Of a DNA stretch of 64,000 nucleotides, positions 32,621 to 40,705 are shown piece after piece. Each line of letters begins with the position of its first letter. The first letter of the stretch is position 1. The stretch spans positions 2,356,001 to 2,420,000 of the forward strand of contig CBDESM010000003.1 of the NCBI GenBank assembly GCA_965242485.1, in the 5' to 3' direction. The notes beneath the pieces are model-generated. The model ran no database searches. It had not been told where the DNA came from and saw nothing but the letters and a program-made list of their open reading frames with translations. The DNA comes from CBDESM01 sp965242485. Lineage in GTDB: Bacteria > Chloroflexota > Dehalococcoidia > Bin125. A program made the translations under genes and the position numbers.

Positions 32621-34174
32621 GTGGCAGCCGACGCCGAACCCCGCGAGTCGATCATCATCCTCGACATGGGCTCGCAGACGGCGATGCTGATCGCGCGGCG
32701 CATCCGCGAACTCAACGTCTACTGCGAGCTCGCGCCGCCGACGATCACCCGCGCGGAAGCGGCGCGGCTCAACCCCAAGGGCGTCATCCTCTCGGGCGGC
32801 CCGGCCTCAGTGCACGACGCGGACGCGCCGCGCGCCCCGGATTGGGCGCTGGACGGGGAACTGCCGCTGCTCGGCATCTGCTACGGGATGCAGGAGATGG
32901 CGCACCGGCTGGGCGGCAGCGTGGCCCCCTCGGCCGAGCGCGAGTTCGGCCCGGCCCGCCTCGCCCACCGCGGCGAAAGCGCCGTCTTCGCCGGCCTCCC
33001 CGATCCGATGGACGTCTGGATGTCGCACGGCGATCACGTCGACGCGCTGCCGCCCGCGTTCGCGCCGACGGCGCGGACCAACGGCATCGACATCGCGGCG
33101 ATGCGCGACGCGGACGGGCGCAGGTTCGGCATCCAGTTCCACCCGGAGGTGGTCCACACGCCGCAGGGGGCGGACCTGCTGGCGAACTTCGTGCGGGACG
33201 TCTGCGGCTGCCGGGGCGACTGGACGGCGGGGAATTTCGTCGCGGAGTCGGTCGAGCGGATCCGCGCGCAGGCCGGCGGTGGGCGCTTGCTCTGCGCGCT
33301 CAGCGGCGGCGTGGATTCGGCCGTCGCCGCGGCGCTGGCGCATCGGGCGGTCGGAGATCGGCTCACCTGCGTGTTCGTCGACAACGGGCTGATGCGGCTG
33401 GGCGAGCTGGAGCAGGTCGCGGCCGCCTTCCGCGGCGCGATGAACGTCGATCTGCGCACGGTCGACGCGGGCGCGCAGTTCCTCGAGGAACTCGCGGGCG
33501 TGACCGACCCGGAACTGAAGCGCAAGCGGGTCGGCGAGACGTTCATCGCCGTCTTCGAAGAGGCCGCGCGGGAGATCGGCGCGGTGGACTTCCTGGTGCA
33601 GGGCACGACCTACCCGGATGTCGTGGAGAGCGCCGGCGTGGGCCACAAGTCGGCCGCGATCAAGTCGCACCACAACGTCGGCGGACTGCCCGAGCACATG
33701 CGGTTCGAGCTGGTCGAGCCGCTCAAGTACCTGTTCAAGGACGAGGTGCGCAAAGTCGGACGGGAGCTGGGGCTGCCCGATCAGATCGTCGACCGCCAGC
33801 CGTATCCCGGGCCCGGCCTCTCGATCCGGATCATGGGCGAAGTGACCCGCGAGCGGGTGCGGGTCTTGCAGCGCGCGGACGCGATCGTGCTGGACGAGGT
33901 GCGCGGCGCCGGGCTGTACGGCGAACTCTGGCAGTCGTTCGCGATCCTGACCGACGCGCGGACCGTGGGCGTGCAGGGCGACGCGCGGACCTACGGCCAC
34001 GTCGTCGCGATCCGCGCCGTCACGGCCGACGACGCGATGACGGCGGACTGGGCGCGGCTGCCGCATGATCTGCTGGCGCGGATCTCGAGCCGCATCGTCA
34101 ATGAAATCGCCGAGGTGAACCGCGTCGTGTACGACGTCACCTCCAAGCCTCCGGGCACGATCGAGTGGGAGTAG
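32621..34174 (+). CDS. guaA: GMP synthase (glutamine-hydrolysing)
   Basis: A 517-residue two-domain enzyme converting XMP to GMP with glutamine and ATP. The glutaminase domain shows IIILDMGSQTAMLIAR, the nucleophile in GICYGMQEM (about C86) and the His/Glu in FHPEVVHTP. The ATP pyrophosphatase P-loop is LSGGVDSAVAA, and the C-terminus GPGLSIRIMGE through PPGTIEWE is conserved. The start is GTG at 32621 with CGGAG before it. It heads a rightward cluster of purine genes, 13 bp before the NDT-like gene. Confidence 0.97.
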   Translation: MAADAEPRESIIILDMGSQTAMLIARRIRELNVYCELAPPTITRAEAARLNPKGVILSGGPASVHDADAPRAPDWALDGELPLLGICYGMQEMAHRLGGSVAPSAEREFGPARLAHRGESAVFAGLPDPMDVWMSHGDHVDALPPAFAPTARTNGIDIAAMRDADGRRFGIQFHPEVVHTPQGADLLANFVRDVCGCRGDWTAGNFVAESVERIRAQAGGGRLLCALSGGVDSAVAAALAHRAVGDRLTCVFVDNGLMRLGELEQVAAAFRGAMNVDLRTVDAGAQFLEELAGVTDPELKRKRVGETFIAVFEEAAREIGAVDFLVQGTTYPDVVESAGVGHKSAAIKSHHNVGGLPEHMRFELVEPLKYLFKDEVRKVGRELGLPDQIVDRQPYPGPGLSIRIMGEVTRERVRVLQRADAIVLDEVRGAGLYGELWQSFAILTDARTVGVQGDARTYGHVVAIRAVTADDAMTADWARLPHDLLARISSRIVNEIAEVNRVVYDVTSKPPGTIEWE

Positions 34175-34187
34175 GACGGAAGCGCGC

Positions 34188-34604
34188 ATGGTGATCACGA
34201 TCTGCATGAGCATGCTGCTGAAGCACCGGCTGGAAGCCGTGTCCGCGACGCTGCGTTCGGCCGGGCACGAGGCGCTGTCGCCGATCGACACGCCGGACTT
34301 CGACTACCACGACTCGACCGACGAGCAGCGCGCGCAGCTCAAGCGGGAGCGCGACCTGATCCGCGAGCACTGGCGCAAGATCGAGCGCTCCGACGCCATC
34401 CTCGTGCTCAACGAGGACCTGCCCGGCCGGCCCAACTACATCGGCGGCAACTCGTTCCTGGAGATGGGCTTCGCGCACGTGCTCCAGCTCCCGATCTACC
34501 TCATGCAGGACGTGCCCGAGAGCCCCTACCGCAGCGAAATGCTGGCGATGGACCCAATCGTGCTGGACGGCGACCTCTCCGCCATCCCGGCCGCCGGCGG
34601 CTGA
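34188..34604 (+). CDS. nucleoside 2-deoxyribosyltransferase-like protein
   Basis: A 138-residue protein resembling nucleoside 2-deoxyribosyltransferase-like/DUF4406-type proteins. The core RSDAILVLNEDLPGRPNYIGGNSFLEMGFAH carries the Glu and Asn positions used in such Rossmann-like folds. Its place between guaA and purD supports a role in nucleotide metabolism or nucleotide clean-up, but the substrate is unknown. GGACGGAAG precedes the ATG; the purD start lies four bases after the stop. Confidence 0.6.
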   Translation: MVITICMSMLLKHRLEAVSATLRSAGHEALSPIDTPDFDYHDSTDEQRAQLKRERDLIREHWRKIERSDAILVLNEDLPGRPNYIGGNSFLEMGFAHVLQLPIYLMQDVPESPYRSEMLAMDPIVLDGDLSAIPAAGG

Positions 34605-34608
34605 TCCG

Positions 34609-35864
34609 GTGCGCGTCCTGATCGTCGGCGGCGGCGGGCGCGAACACGCGCTCGCCTGGGCAGTCTCGCGCAGCCCCCACTGCTCCGCGATCTTCTGCGC
34701 GCCGGGCAACGGCGGCACCGCCGCGCTCGGCGGGAACCTGCGATCGACCCAATGGACCTGGAAGCGGTTGCCGCGGCAGCGAAGGCCGAGCGCATCGATC
34801 TCGCGATCATCGGTCCTGAGGACCCGCTGGCCGCCGGCCTCGCCGATCGGCTCCGCGCCGCCGGCATCGCAACGTTCGGACCATCGGCCGCGGCGGCGCG
34901 AATCGAGTCGTCCAAGACCTTCGCCAAGGAAGTCATGCAGGCCGCGGGAGTGACCCACGCCGGCGGCGAAGTCTTCCGCGATGCGCCCGCGGCCCACAAG
35001 TGGATCGAGATGCTCGGCCCGGCCGCGCTGCCCGTGATCAAGGCCGACGGCTTGGCCGCGGGCAAGGGCGTGGCCGTGCCCGCCGACATCGACGCGGCCC
35101 ACGAGGCGGTCGACCGGCTCTTCGGGATATCCGAGCGCCTGCTGATCGAAGACCGGCTCCAAGGGCGGGAAGTCTCCGCAATGGCGATCGCCGGCGGCGG
35201 CCGCCTGCTGCCGCTGCCGCTCTCATGCGATTGGAAGCGCATCGGCGACGGCGACGCCGGACCCAACACCGGCGGGATGGGCGTCTATGCCCAACCGCTG
35301 TTCGCGGGCCGCCCGGCCGACATCTTCGAGCAGATCCACGAACCGGTGCTCGCCGAGCTGGCCGCGCGCGACGCGGCCTTCGAGGGCCTCCTCTACGGCG
35401 GGCTGATGGTTTCCGATGCGGGCCATCACGTGCTCGAGTTCAACGCGCGCTTCGGCGACCCGGAGACGCAGGTGGTGCTGCCGCTGCTCGACGGCGACGT
35501 GCTGGAGCTGCTCAACCAGGCGGCGCGTGGGCGGATTGCGCGGGACGCGGTCGCGGCGACCGACGAGACGGCCGTCGGCGTGGTGATGGCGAGCAAGGGA
35601 TACCCCGGCGCCTACGAAACCGGCTTCAAGATCAGCGGGCTCGACGCGGTCGACGACGACGTGCTCGTCTTCCACGCCGGCACGGCGCTCGATGAAGACG
35701 GCAAGGTGGTCACCTCCGGCGGGCGCGTGCTCTGCGTCGTCGCCCGCGGCGCAGACCGCGAAACGGCGCGGGAGATCGCCTACGACAACGTCCGCCGCAT
35801 CTCGTTCGAGGACGCCTACTACCGCAAAGACATCGCGCTCCTTGAGGCGGCCGGCGCGGGGTGA
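34609..35864 (+). pseudogene. purD: phosphoribosylamine-glycine ligase, interrupted by a -1 frameshift
   Basis: The PurD reading frame begins at GTG 34609 with VLIVGGGGREHALAW and runs to GGNLRST (~34749). It then continues in another frame from MDLEAVAAAAKAERIDLAIIGPED at 34752 to the normal end. One C appears to be missing in the ACCC run at 34747-34751. With it restored the protein would be 418 residues, the usual PurD length, and keep the ATP-grasp motifs VIKADGLAAGKGV, GPNTGGMG and FNARFGDPETQ. Either a real mutation, a sequencing or assembly error, or rarely recoding. The downstream part is otherwise intact and shows no decay, which favours an error or a very recent change. Confidence 0.8.
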
Positions 35865-35872
35865 ACACGGGA

Positions 35873-35878
35873 TAAACT
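35873..35878 (+). promoter_or_regulatory. -10-like element upstream of the cupin gene
   Basis: TAAACT, preceded by CGGGA, lies in the 64-bp spacer after purD, 50 bp before the cupin start. It could give the cupin and the downstream purine genes a promoter of their own. No clear -35 was seen. Confidence 0.3.
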
Positions 35879-35928
35879 TGCCGCACGCCCGGCCCGGCCA
35901 AGCGCGAGGGCGAGTGAAAGGCGGCAGC

Positions 35929-36264
35929 GTGGCAGATCCCAACCTCCAATCGCACGGCGACGCGCAGCGGATCGAGATGTTCGAGGGCGTGGCCCGGCGC
36001 ACGCTCAACGCCGGCGACCGCACCTCGATCCACGAGATCGAGATCGCCGAGGGCGCGACCGTGCCGATGCACACGCACCCGCACGAGCAGATCGGCTACC
36101 TCGTCTCCGGCCGCGTCCGCTTCGAGCTCGCCGGCGAAGTCAAGGAACTCTCGGCCGGCGACTCCTGGATCATCCCCGGCGAAGCGCCGCACGAAGTGAC
36201 GGCGCTGGAGGACGCGGTCGCGCTGGACATCTTCTCGCCCCGCCGCGACGAGTACATCCCCTGA
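35929..36264 (+). CDS. cupin-domain protein
   Basis: A 111-residue single-domain cupin. Metal ligands are in MHTHPHEQIGYLVSG (three His and a Glu) and PGEAPHEV (the last His). It may be a small dioxygenase, isomerase or sensor; the function is not defined. Start choice is uncertain between GTG 35929, with AAAGGCGG before it, and GTG 35914. Its TGA stop overlaps by one base the ATG of the truncated native purB (TGATG), so it was formerly coupled to purB. Confidence 0.75.
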   Translation: MADPNLQSHGDAQRIEMFEGVARRTLNAGDRTSIHEIEIAEGATVPMHTHPHEQIGYLVSGRVRFELAGEVKELSAGDSWIIPGEAPHEVTALEDAVALDIFSPRRDEYIP

Positions 36265-36326
36265 TGATCCCGCGCTACCAGCGGCCGCAGATGGCCGCGC
36301 TCTGGACCGACGACGCGAAGTGGGAA
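36264..36326 (+). pseudogene. purB: 21-codon N-terminal remnant of the native purB
   Basis: The ATG at 36264 overlaps the cupin stop and encodes MIPRYQRPQMAALWTDDAKW plus a Glu, in high-GC codons. This is the same peptide, with one difference, that begins the intact purB at 36666, which uses A/T-richer synonymous codons. After codon 21 the frame enters unrelated sequence and stops at 36366. This marks the position where the original purB was cut off and replaced. Confidence 0.85.
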
Positions 36327-36665
36327 CCACCGGTTGCACGCAGTCGCGCAATCTGCTGTACTGCATAGGCAGTTGAGCAACGAGGGCATCAGCGAGGAGA
36401 AGGAAGCGGTGAGCAAGAGAAACGGGCGAGCAGAGCATTGGCCCGACTGGTGTAGTGCGATGGGGCCGAGGCGTGCTACGCTGTCGCCTCTGCACACCGG
36501 TAAGCGCCTTCATGCTGCTCCTCTCCGCTCTCACGATCCACCGCCATCCCAGTGCTTGGCCTCACCGCGAGATGGCATCCGGGTCTTGACATCCAGTACC
36601 CGACAGGCATAGACACAAGAGGACTGATGAGGAAGGAGCGCGTCTCGCTCGCCAGTTGGGTGGAC
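36327..36665. other. unrelated A/T-richer insert between purB remnant and intact purB
   Basis: 339 bp with composition unlike the surrounding genes. No protein of recognisable family is encoded on either strand. It separates the native purB remnant from the acquired purB and probably came in with the latter, perhaps bringing its promoter. It ends in a 20-bp sequence (36647-36666) repeated exactly inside purB at 37124-37143. Confidence 0.6.
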
Positions 36666-38114
36666 GTGATCCCCCGATACCAGCGCCCCGAAATGGCCGC
36701 ACTCTGGACTGACGACGCAAAGTGGGAGCGCTGGCTCACCGTTGAAATCGCGGTTGTCAACGCTTGGGCTGACGAAGGCGTGGTGCCTCGCGAAGACGCC
36801 GATCTCATCGCCGCCAATGCCGCGTTCGACACAGCCAAGATCGACGAATACCAGATCGTCGTCCATCACGACACCCACGCCTTCCTCAAGTCCGTTGCCG
36901 ACTCGCTCGGCCCCGAATCCCGTTGGGTCCACCACGGCCTCACCACCAATGATGTCTGGGATACCGCCTCCGCTCTCCAGATCCGCGACGCAACGGCCAT
37001 CATTGAGGCTGATCTCGCCGAGCTGCACGACGTCGTCTACGAGAAGGCCCTGAGGTACAAAAAGGCCCGTTGCATCGGCCGTAGCCACGGCATCCACGCC
37101 GAACCCACGACCTTTGGCCTGAAGCTCGCCAGTTGGGTGGACGAGATCAGACGCCACCAGAGCCGCCTTGCCAATGCCAAAGCCGAAATCGCAGTGGGCA
37201 AGATTTCGGGCACCGTAGGAACACACGCCACTGTGCCGCCTTGGATCGAGGAGCGAGTTTGCGGTGAGCTCGGACTTGGCGTGGAAAAGATATCCACCCA
37301 GATCGTCCAGCGCGACCGCCACGCGCACTTTATCGCCACCCTCGCCGGAATCGCCGCCTCCCTTGAGCGCTTCGCGACAGAAATCCGCCACCTTCAACGC
37401 ACTGAGGTGGGAGAGGTGCAAGAGCCGTTCGCGGAAGAACAGCGAGGCTCGTCTGCGATGCCGCACAAGAAGAATCCGGAGAAGTGCGAGCGGGTTTGCG
37501 GACTTGCCCGCACGATCCGTGCCAACGCTCTCACGGCCTTCGAGAACGTCGCCCTCTGGCACGAGCGCGACATCTCCCACAGCAGCGCCGAGCGCATCCT
37601 CATTCCCGATGCATGCCAAGCTCTCGACTACATCCTCGACCTCTTCACTTGGGTCATGCGCGGGCTCGTCGTGGATGAAGACAGGATGCGTCGCAACCTC
37701 GACGCCAGTGACGGTTACGTCTACAGTCAGCAGGTATTGCTGGCGCTGACGGAAGCGGGGATGGACCGCGAGATCGCGTATCGCAAGGTGCAGAAGCACG
37801 CGATGGACGCCACCGAGAACTGGTCACCCGCTTTGAGAGGGAAGGGCGACGACCAAGACCAAGCAGCCCCGTTCCGGACGAGGGTCGAGGCTGATGCGGA
37901 CCTCAATCTCAGCCCGGAACAGATTGAGGCGATATTCGACTGGGCTCCGTTCCTTAAGCACATTGACGCTGCTTTCAAGCGGTTGGAGCCAAAGGTGGAC
38001 GAGACCGACACCTCCCAAGCCTTTCAAGCGGTTGGAGCCAAAGGTGGACGAGACCGACACCTCCCAAGCCAGTGCAGCGCGCCCTCCATCTCGCGCCAAC
38101 TCCGATCAGCCTGA
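36666..38114 (+). CDS. purB: adenylosuccinate lyase, probably horizontally acquired
   Basis: A ~482-residue fumarase/aspartase-superfamily lyase for two purine steps: SAICAR to AICAR and adenylosuccinate to AMP. Marks are IPRYQRPEMAALW, VHHGLTTNDVWDTA, GRSHGIHAEPTTFG and the signature SSAMPHKKNPEKCE. Codons are much richer in A/T than in purC, guaA or the remnant of native purB upstream. The start is GTG 36666 by comparison with the remnant; an ATG at 36627 with AGAGGA before it is an alternative. An exact 49-bp tandem duplication shifts the frame of the last ~30 residues. The active-site body is intact, so it is probably functional and replaces the lost native gene. Confidence 0.9.
   Translation: MIPRYQRPEMAALWTDDAKWERWLTVEIAVVNAWADEGVVPREDADLIAANAAFDTAKIDEYQIVVHHDTHAFLKSVADSLGPESRWVHHGLTTNDVWDTASALQIRDATAIIEADLAELHDVVYEKALRYKKARCIGRSHGIHAEPTTFGLKLASWVDEIRRHQSRLANAKAEIAVGKISGTVGTHATVPPWIEERVCGELGLGVEKISTQIVQRDRHAHFIATLAGIAASLERFATEIRHLQRTEVGEVQEPFAEEQRGSSAMPHKKNPEKCERVCGLARTIRANALTAFENVALWHERDISHSSAERILIPDACQALDYILDLFTWVMRGLVVDEDRMRRNLDASDGYVYSQQVLLALTEAGMDREIAYRKVQKHAMDATENWSPALRGKGDDQDQAAPFRTRVEADADLNLSPEQIEAIFDWAPFLKHIDAAFKRLEPKVDETDTSQAFQAVGAKGGRDRHLPSQCSAPSISRQLRSA
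37972..38069. repeat. exact 49-bp tandem duplication in the 3' end of purB
   Basis: Copies at 37972-38020 and 38021-38069 are identical. Because 49 is not a multiple of three, the second copy is read in a different frame, so KRLEPKVDETDTSQA is followed by a new tail and a stop at 38114. Without the duplication the frame would continue to 38190. Confidence 0.9.
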
Positions 38115-38307
38115 ACAGTCATCGACTATCGGGTTGACCACGGCAAGGACAACCGGACGCCACTCCAAGCCCCCCGCCCTTGTCACGTGAGTATCCGAGC
38201 GCTCGCCGACCCCGGTGTTCTGCACGCAGGAAGGCGTACGTGACATCAGTAGTTCCCGATCTCTGTGATCGCCAGACCGATCACCCCGCCTGATCTCCAC
38301 TGCAGAT

Positions 38308-38319
38308 TGCGGGTATCTT
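38308..38319 (+). promoter_or_regulatory. TGCGGGTAnnnT promoter motif before purC
   Basis: TGCGGGTATCTT lies 32 bp before the purC start, in the spacer after the acquired purB. It shares the first eight bases and the last T with the motifs at 9147, 40175 and 43525. It would let purC and purS be transcribed independently of purB. Confidence 0.45.
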
Positions 38320-38351
38320 CGCGTACCTCGGACCCAACAGGAGGAGCCAAC

Positions 38352-39260
38352 GTGAACGTGATGATGGAGGGCGACCTGGACTTGCCGCTGAAGCGGGGGA
38401 AGGTGCGGGACGTCTACGACTTGGGCGACCGGCTGCTGATCGTGGCGACCGACCGGGTGTCGGCGTTCGACGTGGTGCTGCCGAACGGGATTCCCGACAA
38501 GGGGCGCGTGCTGACCCAGATGTCGGCCTACTGGTTCGACGCGACTTCGACGGTGGTGCCCAACCACATGATCCGCGTGATCTCGTCGACCGAGAATCCG
38601 GACATCCCGGTGGCGCTGGGGCCGGAGTACGTCGGGCGGACGATGCTGGTGCGGAAGGCGCGGCCGGTGATGCTGGAAGCGGTGGTGCGCGGCTACCTCG
38701 CCGGTTCGGGCTGGGCCGAGTACCGGCAGTCGCGGACGGTCTGCGGCATCCCGCTTCCCGACGGCCTGCGCGAGTCGGACGCGCTGCCGGAGGCGATCTT
38801 CACGCCCTCGACCAAGGCGGAGGTCGGCCACGACGAGAACATCACCTACCAGCAGGCGGAGGAGATCGTGGGCGCGGAGATCGCCAACACGGTCAAGGTG
38901 CGCTCGATGGCGCTCTACCTGTTCGGGCTCGACCACGCGCGCGGGGCCGGCTTCTTCCTGGCCGATACCAAGTTCGAGTTCGGCGTCGTGCAGAACGAGC
39001 AGGGCGAGGACGAGGTGATCTTGATCGACGAGGCACTGACGCCGGATTCCTCGCGCTTCTGGGACTCGGAGGTCTACCGGCCGGGCCAGTCGCAGCCGTC
39101 CTACGACAAGCAGCCCCTGCGCGACTGGCTCTCGGCCGGCGGCTGGAACAAGGAACCGCCCGGGCCGGAATTGCCGGACGAGCTGATCGCCGAGCTGCGC
39201 GAGCGCTACGTCACGGCGTTCCAGCGCGTGACCGGGCGCGAACTGATCGGCGCCGGCTAG
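38352..39260 (+). CDS. purC: phosphoribosylaminoimidazole-succinocarboxamide synthase
   Basis: A 302-residue SAICAR synthase joining aspartate to CAIR with ATP. Marks are LKRGKVRDVYDLGDRLLIV, ATDRVSAFDVVLPNGIPDKG, EAVVRGYLAGSGWAEY, and ADTKFEFG plus LIDEALTPDSSRFW. The start is GTG 38352 with a strong AGGAGGAG; the frame upstream is non-coding. High-GC codon use is back to the genome norm, so the foreign segment ends before this gene. Its TAG overlaps the purS GTG. Confidence 0.95.
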   Translation: MNVMMEGDLDLPLKRGKVRDVYDLGDRLLIVATDRVSAFDVVLPNGIPDKGRVLTQMSAYWFDATSTVVPNHMIRVISSTENPDIPVALGPEYVGRTMLVRKARPVMLEAVVRGYLAGSGWAEYRQSRTVCGIPLPDGLRESDALPEAIFTPSTKAEVGHDENITYQQAEEIVGAEIANTVKVRSMALYLFGLDHARGAGFFLADTKFEFGVVQNEQGEDEVILIDEALTPDSSRFWDSEVYRPGQSQPSYDKQPLRDWLSAGGWNKEPPGPELPDELIAELRERYVTAFQRVTGRELIGAG

Positions 39261-39517
39261 TGCGCTTCCGCGCCGACGTGCGCGTGCGGCTGAAGCGGAC
39301 GGTCAACGACCCGCAAGGGCTGGCGATCCGCGGCGGCCTGCACTCGCTGGGCTACGAAACCGTGGAGCAGGTGCGCGCGGGCAAGCTGATCGAGGTCTGG
39401 CTGGACGCGGCCGACGAAGCGGAAGCGCGGCGGCTGGCGGACGAGATGAGCGATCAGATGCTGGCCAACCCGGTGATCGAGGAGTACGAGATCGAGATCG
39501 CGGCGGACGACGGCTGA
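39260..39517 (+). CDS. purS: phosphoribosylformylglycinamidine synthase subunit PurS
   Basis: An 85-residue PurS, the small bridging subunit of the three-part FGAM synthase (PurS, PurQ and a small PurL). The pattern DVRVRLKRTVNDPQGLAI ... LHSLGYETVEQVRAGKLIEV ... ANPVIEEYEIEI is diagnostic. It starts at a GTG overlapping the purC stop by one base. purQ and purL, which usually follow, are absent here; the next gene is convergent hisB. Confidence 0.93.
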   Translation: MRFRADVRVRLKRTVNDPQGLAIRGGLHSLGYETVEQVRAGKLIEVWLDAADEAEARRLADEMSDQMLANPVIEEYEIEIAADDG

Positions 39518-39523
39518 GCGCGG

Positions 39524-40105
39524 CTAGCCGAGCGAGCCCTTGGTGCTGGGCGCGCCGCCGCCGATCACCGCCGCGGCGTCGCGGATGCAGCGCGCCAGCG
39601 CCTTGAAGGACGCTTCCAAAATGTGGTGCTCGTTTTCGCCGGCGAGCTGGCGGAGGTGGAGCGCGAAGCGGCCCTCGTGGGCGAGCGTCTCGAGGAAGTG
39701 CTTGGCCATCGAGGCGGGCAGCGCCCCGATCATCGGCGCGGGGAAGTCGAGCGCGACGGCCGCGTAGGGCCGCCCGCTGAGGTCGAGCGAGCAGTGGATC
39801 AGCGCCTCGTCGAGCGGCACCGAGCGGTCGGCGAAACGGGCGATCCCGGCCCGGTCGTCCAGCGCCTCGTCGAGCGCGCGGCCGAGCGCGATGCCGACGT
39901 CCTCGACCGTGTGGTGCGCGTCCACGTGCAGATCGCCGGCCGCGCGCACGGTCAAATTCAGGCCGCCGTGCTTGGCCAGCTGGTTGAGCATGTGGTCGAG
40001 CATGCCCACGCCGGTATCGATCTCGGCCGCGCCGGAGCCGTCCAGATCGAGCGCGACCGCGATCTGCGTTTCGTTCGTGTCGCGGGTGACGGAAGCCGTG
40101 CGCAT
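39524..40105 (-). CDS. hisB: imidazoleglycerol-phosphate dehydratase
   Basis: A 193-residue HisB of the monofunctional type, dehydrating imidazole glycerol phosphate in histidine synthesis. The paired metal-binding motifs are DAHHTVEDVG and ENEHHILEASFKA, with DTGVGMLDHML at the N-terminus. The ATG at 40105 gives the standard length; a longer open frame upstream lacks homology. It is separated from hisC and hisD by about 5.5 kb. Confidence 0.95.
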   Translation of the reverse strand: MRTASVTRDTNETQIAVALDLDGSGAAEIDTGVGMLDHMLNQLAKHGGLNLTVRAAGDLHVDAHHTVEDVGIALGRALDEALDDRAGIARFADRSVPLDEALIHCSLDLSGRPYAAVALDFPAPMIGALPASMAKHFLETLAHEGRFALHLRQLAGENEHHILEASFKALARCIRDAAAVIGGGAPSTKGSLG

Positions 40106-40174
40106 GCCCCCACTGTCGCGCGGCCGCGCTCCGCTGTCCACAGGTCGGGGTAACGCCGCCGGATCGCGCCGGCC

Positions 40175-40186
40175 TGCGGGTAAAGT
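40175..40186 (+). promoter_or_regulatory. TGCGGGTAnnnT promoter motif before ferritin-like gene
   Basis: TGCGGGTAAAGT lies 40 bp before the ATG of the ferritin-like gene, in the spacer divergent from hisB. TAAAGT is a reasonable -10. It belongs to the motif set at 9147, 38308 and 43525. Confidence 0.45.
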
Positions 40187-40226
40187 AGGCGCAGCGCTCA
40201 TGGCACGGGAGCAAGGGAGGCTGCGG

Positions 40227-40652
40227 ATGACCAAGGAAGAGCTGATCGCGAAGCTGAACGAGGACTTGGCGCGGGAGTACGCGGCCGTGATCATGTACGT
40301 CTCCTACGCGGCGCGGGCGACGGGGCCCTACCGGCCGCAGCTGGCGCAGTTCTTCGAGTCGGAGGTCGCGGGCGAGCAGGCGCACGCGCTGTACCTGGCC
40401 AACAAGATCACCGCGATGGGCGGGGAGCCGACGACCGTGCCGGCGCCGGTGCCGCTGCCCGACGGCAACCGCGCGATGGTGGAAGCGGTGCTGGACTTGG
40501 AGCGCAACGCGACGATCGGCTACACGGAGCGGGCCAAGCAGGCGGAGGCGGCCGGCGACAAGGGGCTCGCCGTCCAGCTCGAGGATTTCGTGCGCGACGA
40601 GAGCAGCCACGCCGAAGAGGTCGAGCGCATCCTGCGCGACTGGCCGCTGTAA
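40227..40652 (+). CDS. ferritin-like diiron protein
   Basis: A 141-residue four-helix-bundle protein of the ferritin/bacterioferritin superfamily. Potential diiron ligands are in EYAAVIMYVSYA (Glu), FFESEVAGEQAHAL (Glu and His), VLDLERNATIGYTERA (Glu) and DESSHAEEVERI (Glu and His), two ExxH-like sets. It may store iron or protect against oxidants. The ATG at 40227 follows AGGGAGG at 6 bp; an ATG nine codons earlier lacks such a site. It is transcribed alone. Confidence 0.8.
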   Translation: MTKEELIAKLNEDLAREYAAVIMYVSYAARATGPYRPQLAQFFESEVAGEQAHALYLANKITAMGGEPTTVPAPVPLPDGNRAMVEAVLDLERNATIGYTERAKQAEAAGDKGLAVQLEDFVRDESSHAEEVERILRDWPL

Positions 40653-40705
40653 TTTTTCGTTCTCCGAAGGCGCTCTCGTTCCGCGCCGGCCGTCGCGGCC
40701 CGTAG

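Noticed and set aside
36334..36612. 92-codon frame in the spacer between the purB stub and intact purB
   Set aside because: No homology, no ribosome binding site and no sensible composition; regarded as non-coding insert.
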